Shown here: one piece after another, positions 50,272 to 56,560 of the stretch
How the letters are laid out: each line of letters begins with the position of its first letter
How positions within the stretch are numbered: position 1 is the first letter of the stretch
IMG/VR virus record: IMGVR_UViG_3300020183_004356
Coordinates: 1-56,560 of that record
DNA from: a virus
Reading direction: 5' to 3' (one strand)
DNA length: 56,560 bases
Translations under genes and position numbers: made by a program
The notes under the pieces: model-generated
What the model saw: only the letters and a program-made list of their open reading frames with translations
What the model was told of the DNA's origin: nothing
The model's database searches: none

Positions 50272-53200
50272 TTAAGCGCCTGGGAAAGCAGCACCAGTTG
50301 GTAATATATTAAAATCAAGAACAATGAATTCAGCCGTTTTGGCAGGTTGTAGATAGATTTGACCATACAATATGTTTCTATCAATCAAATCCGGCGTATT
50401 ATTACTTTCATCCATCACAACTTGGAATGCATATAGACCACTTCGTTGTTGAACGCTTTCCAAATATGGATTCACGATGCCTAAGAATCTATTTCTTGTG
50501 GCGGTCACGTTCTGTTCAAACACCAAGAATTTAGAACTACTTGCGATAAACTTCTTAAGCGCAATTAACAATCTGCGAACGTTAATTCTATCTAAAGCAC
50601 TTGGTTTTTGCTGAAGGGTTTTCTGTCCCCATACACAAATTCCTTGGCCAGGGAATGCCGCGATAGGATTGACTCTTCCCTCGTATAGAGTATCACGTTC
50701 AGAATGCGTCAGTCTGTCTAAAACTTGAACAGCTTGAGTGATACCACCACGATTCAAGCCGGCCGGAGCAAACCATTCTGCGGCAGCGGCATCATTAGCT
50801 GCGTAAATAGCAGGTAACACTACGCTAGGCGGAACACTTATAATCTTATTTAGATTTGTATCTAATATCTTCACCCACGGATAATAAGTGGCAGCGTAAT
50901 TTGTATCATATGTTGAGGCTTGATTTACCGCTGAATCAATTAATCCTACACTTTGATTGCTTGAGGGGAAAACTACGTTATCCATAATATAGAAACAATC
51001 TCCACGAGCTTCACACATGTCAACCACAAGATTTGTTACGTAACTGTGTAAGCTAGAGAAAATGCCTGGAGTAACAATCAAATTAATATCAAATTCATCT
51101 GCGTTACCCAGTGCTCCTATACATTGTTTGTAAGCTATACTACCAGCACTATTAATATTTACGCAATTTAATCCTTGAGTATTTCCAGCAATTATATCAG
51201 AACCAATATTAATAGGAATAGCAGGCCACTGTCCATCAAATCCACCCTGCATGCCTAAAACGAATTTACGTTTTTTAACGTTAGTAGATTCATCAGCCGC
51301 GATATAATAGGATGGAACTCCATTTCCTGAAGTAACTCCTCCGATTGTATAATCTGATTCCAAATCAAAATCATCGTTTCCTCCGTTGCTATCATTTGAA
51401 CCAAACGCAGGAAGCGGAGCAAAATATTGTTCATTGTCACGATTACATCCTACACCTGAAGAGGCGGTAGGATACAGAGCTCTAAGAGCGTCAGGAGCAC
51501 CTACAGGCACTTCTCCAATCATTACTCCTGAAGCATATTTACCTGGAGTTTCACTATAGGTTGAAGCTTTTGTATATTTCATTGTAGGCAAGAATATACT
51601 ATAGTTACTATCCATTGGAGTAGCATATGCTCGGAAGCCGTAAGGAACCGCATCAACAGGATAAATATCTGTAGTCATTTCGATACGAATATATTTACTC
51701 AAGTTGACATAAGTTCCAAATTCAATAATTTTACCGGCAAAGGTAATGAAGTTGTATCGATCACCAATTTTACGAGCAATGAAATTTGCAGAATCAGGAT
51801 CAAGATTTAAGTTTTGGAAGCTCTCTAAATATTTAGGACGTTTCTCGGTGTCACTATAACTACGAACACTTAGAGTAAAACTACCATAATCAGAACCAGG
51901 AACAGTACCTGCCAGTTTAACATTACTAATTTCAATTTTAAACCGTGTATTTTCACCAGTACCATCACCTAAAGTGTGAACCTTAAACAAATTGAATTTA
52001 CCTGGAACAGCCGGACCAGCCGTACCAGTCCAAGGAGCAACAGTTTGTGAGGTAATGAATGGAGTCTCAGCCTGTTTAAGACCGAACGCACTATCTCCTT
52101 TATTTAAATCCGTAGAATACTTGTCAGAGAAATTCAATAAACCACCAACACGATCTTGACCCTCGATAGTAGTTCCAACTTTAATCATCCAATTTTCTTT
52201 TTCTGCTTTTACCTGTTCAATTGTATCCTCGAATATTGAATATATGTAAGCGGCTTCAATTTTTTGTCCACTAACTTGTTTGGCAGGATCACCAACCGTA
52301 GCATCATCACCAAACACAGAAGTTATATATTTACTATTATTTGGATCCAATGAAAATCTATATGTTCCAAATGCACTACCAACAGAACTACTTAATTTTA
52401 AATCAAATTCTAAGCTTGTGGCTCTTTCTGACGCAGAAGAAGTAATTGTAGTCAAATCACCACTGAAACCAGGAATACTCAAGTCAGATAAATTTTGATT
52501 AGCATTTCTGGTATTAGCCAAAACTGCCAATATCTGAGGCAAAGCGCCTGAATTTGTAGAAGCACACGGATCCGAACTCACAACGGAAGAACTGATGAAC
52601 TCTCCTGTATAATCTCCATATTCACCCTGTATATTTCCTGACACAAGATACAATACCGTGCCACAACCACCTTCAGTACGTACGGCTTTAAATACACCGT
52701 TTAGTATTGTTAGAGCAGAACCATCTTCTGTATCAAATGTAGACGAAGCGGTAATATTTAATGATATTCCTGACATCGAAAGATTAGACGTAGTTGAGGT
52801 AGTTTCTAATAACGCTTGAGTGAGTTTGGCTAAACTAGAAAAAGTGGAATTACTTTGAATACTAGAACTAATAAAAAATTTTCCTGAAGTAAATGTGGCC
52901 GTAGTAGTGCCTAGTTCCACGGTTTGTCCAGCAAACGCTAAACTTGATGTATTAAACTTAGCTATTACAGTGACGTTATTTAGCGTAATTGACCCAGTGT
53001 CTGTACTATTAGAACCGCTATATGTAATAAAATTTAAAGGATCAGTTGAACCATCTGAACTTTTTACAAACGAATTATTTCCAGTTTGAACCGCTTCACT
53101 TAAACCATTACGATCCCAAGTTCCAGGAACTGCATAAATCATCAACGGATTGTTTTGTTTATAGCCTGTGAGTGCTCCTACTCTGCATACGGTGACTCTT

Positions 53201-53460
53201 CCTTGTTCTTGTAAATACTCTTTGGCGGTATAAGGTCCGTAATATACACCATCCGCAACTCCAAATCGTTCTTCAAGATCAGTTACGGAGGTAATTAACG
53301 TGGGAGAAAAACCTGGTCCTTTTGCAAACGGCGCGACGACAACTCCGCCTATGTCAGCGACACCTTGCGCGAGACCGCTGAGGTCGTTTTCTCTTGTAAA
53401 AACGCCCGGAGACACTATTTGGTTAACCGGACTAAATCTTCCACCTTCTGTAATTGGCAT
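50272..53460 (-). CDS. Tail sheath protein (T4 gp18-like), 1062 aa
   Basis: Forms the contractile sheath. The N-terminus VSPGVFTRENDLSGLAQGVA and the C-terminal domain (GICVWGQKTLQQKPSALDRI, NVRRLLIALKKFIASSSKFL, FEQNVTATRNRFLGIVNPYL, IYLQPAKTAEFIVLDFNILP) are clear sheath signatures. T4 gp18 has 659 residues; the extra 400 here are a Ser/Thr/Asn-rich, beta-type insertion at about 130-480 that would decorate the sheath surface. SD AAAGGA precedes the ATG; an ATATTTATA box lies 53 bases upstream and a strong terminator follows. Confidence 0.92.
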   Translation of the reverse strand: MPITEGGRFSPVNQIVSPGVFTRENDLSGLAQGVADIGGVVVAPFAKGPGFSPTLITSVTDLEERFGVADGVYYGPYTAKEYLQEQGRVTVCRVGALTGYKQNNPLMIYAVPGTWDRNGLSEAVQTGNNSFVKSSDGSTDPLNFITYSGSNSTDTGSITLNNVTVIAKFNTSSLAFAGQTVELGTTTATFTSGKFFISSSIQSNSTFSSLAKLTQALLETTSTTSNLSMSGISLNITASSTFDTEDGSALTILNGVFKAVRTEGGCGTVLYLVSGNIQGEYGDYTGEFISSSVVSSDPCASTNSGALPQILAVLANTRNANQNLSDLSIPGFSGDLTTITSSASERATSLEFDLKLSSSVGSAFGTYRFSLDPNNSKYITSVFGDDATVGDPAKQVSGQKIEAAYIYSIFEDTIEQVKAEKENWMIKVGTTIEGQDRVGGLLNFSDKYSTDLNKGDSAFGLKQAETPFITSQTVAPWTGTAGPAVPGKFNLFKVHTLGDGTGENTRFKIEISNVKLAGTVPGSDYGSFTLSVRSYSDTEKRPKYLESFQNLNLDPDSANFIARKIGDRYNFITFAGKIIEFGTYVNLSKYIRIEMTTDIYPVDAVPYGFRAYATPMDSNYSIFLPTMKYTKASTYSETPGKYASGVMIGEVPVGAPDALRALYPTASSGVGCNRDNEQYFAPLPAFGSNDSNGGNDDFDLESDYTIGGVTSGNGVPSYYIAADESTNVKKRKFVLGMQGGFDGQWPAIPINIGSDIIAGNTQGLNCVNINSAGSIAYKQCIGALGNADEFDINLIVTPGIFSSLHSYVTNLVVDMCEARGDCFYIMDNVVFPSSNQSVGLIDSAVNQASTYDTNYAATYYPWVKILDTNLNKIISVPPSVVLPAIYAANDAAAAEWFAPAGLNRGGITQAVQVLDRLTHSERDTLYEGRVNPIAAFPGQGICVWGQKTLQQKPSALDRINVRRLLIALKKFIASSSKFLVFEQNVTATRNRFLGIVNPYLESVQQRSGLYAFQVVMDESNNTPDLIDRNILYGQIYLQPAKTAEFIVLDFNILPTGAAFPGA

Positions 53461-53513
53461 ATGTTGTTCCTTTCAAAGTTCTACTTTTTTAAAAATAGAT
53501 GTAAAAATCTAAA

Positions 53514-53522
53514 TATAAATAT
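53514..53522 (-). promoter_or_regulatory. ATATTTATA box upstream of the sheath gene
   Basis: Minus-strand ATATTTATA, 53 bases before the sheath ATG. Unlike most boxes it leaves room for a normal leader with Shine-Dalgarno sequence. Confidence 0.45.
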
Positions 53523-53561
53523 ATTTAAATTTTCCAAACAACATTTTATTATAAATTTATT

Positions 53562-53840
53562 TTATTTATTTTGTGGGGTAAAAGTACCATCTTTTAAAGA
53601 AAGTGTTCCATCTCCATACTTGGTACTTAGATCCGACAACAATTTAGACTCATCTTCTTGTAATTTCAAGTATTCTTCACGAAGTTTATTTTCCGATTCG
53701 TTTATAGATTTTATAGCCTGTTCAATAGAAATTCTTTCTATATTTAGCTGGCCAAACATAATCAATTTTTCTTGATATGATTCTTGTAGAGTTTTAATAG
53801 CTCTTAATTCTTCGTCGGTAAATTTTATAACGTCATTCAT
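53562..53840 (-). CDS. Small coiled-coil protein, 92 aa
   Basis: MNDVIKFTDEELRAIKTLQE ... a single long helix with heptads, ending in a short beta hairpin GDGTLSLKDGTFTPQ. Proteins of this size and shape occur upstream of sheath genes in marine T4-like phages as I recall, with no known role. Its ATG overlaps the stop of the nucleotidyltransferase gene by four bases. Confidence 0.65.
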   Translation of the reverse strand: MNDVIKFTDEELRAIKTLQESYQEKLIMFGQLNIERISIEQAIKSINESENKLREEYLKLQEDESKLLSDLSTKYGDGTLSLKDGTFTPQNK

Positions 53841-54292
53841 AGTTTATTTATTATATTTGTAGTGGATATATCATGTTTAAATTTTATAAATTTTATATCC
53901 GACTTATTTTCGGTCAGAGATTTTTTTTCTTCTTCGTTTAAAGTTTCAAGAGTATAATCTCCACCCTTTATATATATGTCAGGTTTAGAAATTTTCAAAA
54001 AATTTACACATCTTAGTTCGTCAAAAACATATACAAAATCCACACATTTTAAATTATCTAATATGTAAGCTCTATACGATTGTATATTAATTGGTCGGTT
54101 TTCACCTTTTAATTTTTTAACGCTAGAGTCAGAATTTATACCCACTAACAAATAGTCTCCTAAAGATTTTGCTTCATTCAAATAGTGAACGTGACCAGCA
54201 TGCAAAATATCAAAACATCCATTTGTAACCACTAATTTTTTATTAGTTAGAACAAACGAATCCCTCCACTGTTTTAAATTTTCTATTAGCAT
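53837..54292 (-). CDS. Heptose-type adenylyltransferase (cytidylyltransferase fold)
   Basis: A 151-aa protein with LVVTNGCFDILHAGHVHYLN: the H31-x-G-H34 nucleotidyltransferase motif, RPINIQSYRAYILDNLKCVD, KGGDYTLE and the end ISTTNIINKL. This matches the C-terminal domain of HldE (D-glycero-beta-D-manno-heptose 1-phosphate adenylyltransferase) and related glycerol-phosphate cytidylyltransferases. It would make an activated heptose or similar sugar. About 20 residues at its N-terminus reappear at the start of the methyltransferase at 55692-56417. The next gene upstream is a heptosyltransferase-like GT9. Confidence 0.85.
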   Translation of the reverse strand: MLIENLKQWRDSFVLTNKKLVVTNGCFDILHAGHVHYLNEAKSLGDYLLVGINSDSSVKKLKGENRPINIQSYRAYILDNLKCVDFVYVFDELRCVNFLKISKPDIYIKGGDYTLETLNEEEKKSLTENKSDIKFIKFKHDISTTNIINKL

Positions 54293-54444
54293 ATTAAATC
54301 CGATTATAATACTTTTCCTTTTATCTTGTAAACATTTATCAATTTTTAATCATAAATTCTATTAAAATTCTTAAATGATTTTTTCTACACCACCACCCAC
54401 ACCGAAAAAAATCTGAAAAATTATGATCTGAATGCATGTTATTT

Positions 54445-55692
54445 TTACCCTTGTCGATAATATTTCTCAACCACGGTTTCTACAATCTTTTCTACTTTAG
54501 GTATGCATGAAAAATTTTTATTTAACGGACAGGTTTGGACTCGAAATTGAAGTATTTTCCCATGTTCATCCACATAATATTTTAAATTATTTAAACAATG
54601 TTCGAAACAGTCTCCATGCATATAAAATAATTTATAATCATCGACACCATTTCTGTAAGGATTCCAAAGCTCGTTATTAAAATAACTCGATATTAAGAAA
54701 ATGTTAGTATCCGTCGTTGAAGATAATACATATGCGCTAGTCGGAAACGTAATTATCCCAAAGGATTTATTTATTAAATGCCAAATCTCACTAGAAATCT
54801 GAAATTCATTCGTAGAATCGATGTCTAATTTTCCGCATAAATTAACTCCTAGTTTCACATCCAAGTCATGATGATCTTTTTCTGGTTTGCCGAAGTTTGA
54901 ATTAAGACCAATAGTGACAACCGGAATATTTTTTGCATTCAATATGTTCACCAATTCTTGCCATTTATCCTTGCCTAAATCTCTATCCTGTCCAGTTTTT
55001 CTTGGATAAATTAATATATACTTCTCAGGAAGATTAAAATTAAGTTTTTTAGGATTCGGATAAAACTCAAAATATTTTTCTTTTTTACTTAAACTTGTTT
55101 GACATAAACTTGCCGCATTATCTCTTAAATCTAGCTCTTTATTCGCTACAAATTTATAATGACCAATTTCCCAAAAATTAGGATTATCTTTGTTTTTTTG
55201 TTTTACAGATTCTCCTGTGTCATTATCGTTTATTCTCGTAAACTTATTAACGTGGGGGTTGTTTAAAAAAGGCAGATCATATGTAGAATATACGTCCACT
55301 CTTCTTTGAAAAATTTTATTTAATTTTCTAATCACCGGTTGAGTCGTAAAAGCATCACCCAGACCAAATCGTTTCCCCGCTGCTATAAGAAGCGTTGGGG
55401 TCTGAATTTTTACTCCATATTTAGATTTTAATTTTATAAACTCAGAAAACACAATAACTTCATTTTGGTAAATAGAAATTGTAATATTTTTTGAAATAGT
55501 ATAAAATTTACAAAAATGAAAAAAATTACTGTCAACAAAATCCTTGCCTATTTTGTTAATTGTAAAACTATAAACTAATTCATTATTTTCATTTGTTATT
55601 TTAACAATCTGATCGTCTGAAGTGGGTTCTTTATGATATACATTAATAGTAATATCATTCCCAGATATAAAGTAAAGAATATTAATTTTCAT
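54445..55692 (-). CDS. Heptosyltransferase-like (GT9) glycosyltransferase
   Basis: A 415-aa protein. The first 110 residues are a beta-rich extra domain. From about 115 a GT9 fold: PTLLIAAGKRFGLGDAFTTQ, PVIRKLNKIFQRRVDVYST, then YILIYPRKTGQDRDLGKDKW, NIPVVTIGLNSNF, and FGIITFPTSAYVLSSTTDTN in place of the usual 'D.G..HLA.A.G.P' block. Such enzymes add heptose to lipopolysaccharide or related glycans. With the heptose adenylyltransferase it suggests a phage-encoded sugar-transfer pathway. Its ATG overlaps the methyltransferase stop by one base. Confidence 0.7.
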   Translation of the reverse strand: MKINILYFISGNDITINVYHKEPTSDDQIVKITNENNELVYSFTINKIGKDFVDSNFFHFCKFYTISKNITISIYQNEVIVFSEFIKLKSKYGVKIQTPTLLIAAGKRFGLGDAFTTQPVIRKLNKIFQRRVDVYSTYDLPFLNNPHVNKFTRINDNDTGESVKQKNKDNPNFWEIGHYKFVANKELDLRDNAASLCQTSLSKKEKYFEFYPNPKKLNFNLPEKYILIYPRKTGQDRDLGKDKWQELVNILNAKNIPVVTIGLNSNFGKPEKDHHDLDVKLGVNLCGKLDIDSTNEFQISSEIWHLINKSFGIITFPTSAYVLSSTTDTNIFLISSYFNNELWNPYRNGVDDYKLFYMHGDCFEHCLNNLKYYVDEHGKILQFRVQTCPLNKNFSCIPKVEKIVETVVEKYYRQG

Positions 55693-56417
55693 TATTTTTT
55701 CTTAAAAATAGAAGTTAGTATATTTTCCGAGTCTTTTGATTTTCTTAAAGTGTCTTCAATAAAACAACAAGAAACCTTTATAAAGCCTATTTCAGACATA
55801 AAGTTAGTAAGTGAATTTTCATTAAAATGCCACAAATGTTCATCCGGTCTTCGATGTTTCCAGTTTAAAAACCACTCGTCTGATAAATATGTGCAATTTG
55901 GGACGGATATGTATATATAATTAGTCTTTAGGTTTTGAATGTCGTAAACATTATCAAAATGTTCTAACACGTCGAAAAAACATACTACATCATAACTATT
56001 AGAGAAAATATTGTCCACCTTAAGGCATCCATCCGGAATATCATATCCATTAACTTCAAATCCGTAACATTTTCCAGAATTTCCTATATGCTTACTAGCT
56101 GCGCTTAAAAAGTCTCCGTTTCCATATCCCACGTCGAGTATTGATGATGGAGTCGATTTTAGCGTTCCCAGAAGGTATCCCAATCTTAAAAACCCCATGT
56201 TTACGGATGCAGATTTGTAAGAATCGTATCTTTCTCTAATATAGTCTCTGTTATATTTAATTTTTGAAATTATTCTCTTCTGACGGATTAAACCGTTTGG
56301 TAATTTTTCATAATTGTCTAATACATTTTTTGAACAAAAACTTTCATTTGCAACCACTAATTTTTTATTAAAGGTCATAAAAGAATCTCGCCAAGATTTT
56401 AAATTTTCTATTATCAT
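55692..56417 (-). CDS. SAM-dependent methyltransferase with borrowed N-terminus
   Basis: A 241-aa class I methyltransferase: SSILDVGYGNGDFLSAASKH (motif I, 92-111), CYGFEVNGYDIP, SYDVVCFFDVLEHFDNVYDI (motif IV-like with DVLEHF) and NYIYISVPNCTYLS. This type methylates sugars or small molecules in glycan pathways. The first 22 residues (MIIENLKSWRDSF...NKKLVV) nearly copy the start of the adenylyltransferase at 53837-54292, although they are not part of a methyltransferase fold. This looks like gene-start recombination. Start overlaps the upstream partial gene. Confidence 0.8.
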   Translation of the reverse strand: MIIENLKSWRDSFMTFNKKLVVANESFCSKNVLDNYEKLPNGLIRQKRIISKIKYNRDYIRERYDSYKSASVNMGFLRLGYLLGTLKSTPSSILDVGYGNGDFLSAASKHIGNSGKCYGFEVNGYDIPDGCLKVDNIFSNSYDVVCFFDVLEHFDNVYDIQNLKTNYIYISVPNCTYLSDEWFLNWKHRRPDEHLWHFNENSLTNFMSEIGFIKVSCCFIEDTLRKSKDSENILTSIFKKK

Positions 56418-56560
56418 ATTAATTCCATTTTACTTTTAAAAACCCAACCTATTTGATAATCATCAAAATATTTTTCTTTATTTAAATTAGACATATAATC
56501 ATTTATATACATTCCTTTTCCTGTATTATTTTGGTTATCATCAACTACAATAAGACTGTG
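56414..56560 (-). CDS. C-terminal end of an unidentified gene (runs off the right edge)
   Basis: Forty-eight codons ending in a TGA that overlaps the ATG of the methyltransferase gene (ATGA). The visible residues include IVVDDNQNNTGKGMYINDYM and DDYQIGWVFKSKMELI. The coupling and codon use support a real gene, most likely another member of the sugar cassette. The piece is too short to identify. Confidence 0.6.
   Translation of the reverse strand, partial: HSLIVVDDNQNNTGKGMYINDYMSNLNKEKYFDDYQIGWVFKSKMELI

Noticed and set aside
1-56560. tRNA genes
   Set aside because: I looked in the intergenic gaps for cloverleaf features, mainly a GGTTCRA T-loop and acceptor pairing, and found none. A tRNAscan run would be needed to exclude them fully.

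Overview
The window is a piece of a large, AT-rich, tailed double-stranded DNA phage genome with a contractile tail and a T4-type replication core. The basis is a linked set of recognisable T4-superfamily functions: gp32-like single-strand binding protein, UvsX/RecA, gp41-like helicase, RNase H/5' exonuclease, a gp62-like clamp-loader small subunit, tail sheath (gp18), tail tube (gp19), a gp26-like baseplate/assembly protein, a gp53-like LysM baseplate wedge protein and a giant tape measure. No host housekeeping genes, rRNA, tRNA or CRISPR array were seen. Almost every gene is on the minus strand, so transcription runs from high to low coordinates. Only three convincing genes are on the plus strand (9637, 19533, 45064) and all three look like accessory insertions.

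Left third (1-10.3 kb): sugar and surface functions (a sugar-phosphate nucleotidyltransferase, a GT2, a GT4, and a GT4 divided into two reading frames) mixed with nucleotide and repair genes (dUTPase, dNMP kinase-like P-loop protein, UvdE UV endonuclease), the gp62-like clamp-loader subunit, and two diverged members of the DUF4338/DruA-like superfamily. Middle (10.3-24.9 kb): a MoxR AAA+ ATPase paired with a VWA protein that carries an HExxH motif, a Mom-like GNAT-fold protein, a membrane-anchored PAS protein, a B12-dependent class II ribonucleotide reductase, helicase, exonuclease, recombinase and SSB, plus a NUMOD3 homing endonuclease just upstream of the SSB gene.

Right half (24.9-56.5 kb): the virion module. 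In transcription order it reads nucleotidyltransferase/glycosyltransferase/methyltransferase cassette, sheath, homing endonuclease, HAD phosphatase and nucleotidyltransferase, a plus-strand homing endonuclease, tail tube, homing endonuclease, gp26-like protein with an out-of-frame partner at a T7 slippery run, an 1125-aa virion protein, a 319-base non-coding island, tape measure, baseplate proteins, an unexpected family A DNA polymerase, then small proteins including a probable PD-(D/E)XK nuclease.

The best leads are: (1) a recurrent ATATTTATA box placed 4-8 bases before start codons of many genes, possibly a phage late promoter giving almost leaderless messages; (2) the gp26/short-ORF frameshift between tube and tape measure; (3) the relatively GC-rich non-coding island before the tape measure; (4) the MoxR/VWA-metallopeptidase pair beside a B12-dependent RNR; (5) two DruA-like genes in a phage; (6) a duplicated N-terminal tag on otherwise unrelated proteins; and (7) three paralogous endonucleases, one with a degenerate active site, that seem to join a Vsr-like nuclease to a GNAT/Mom-like domain. 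All family names come from motif recognition by eye; no search was run.
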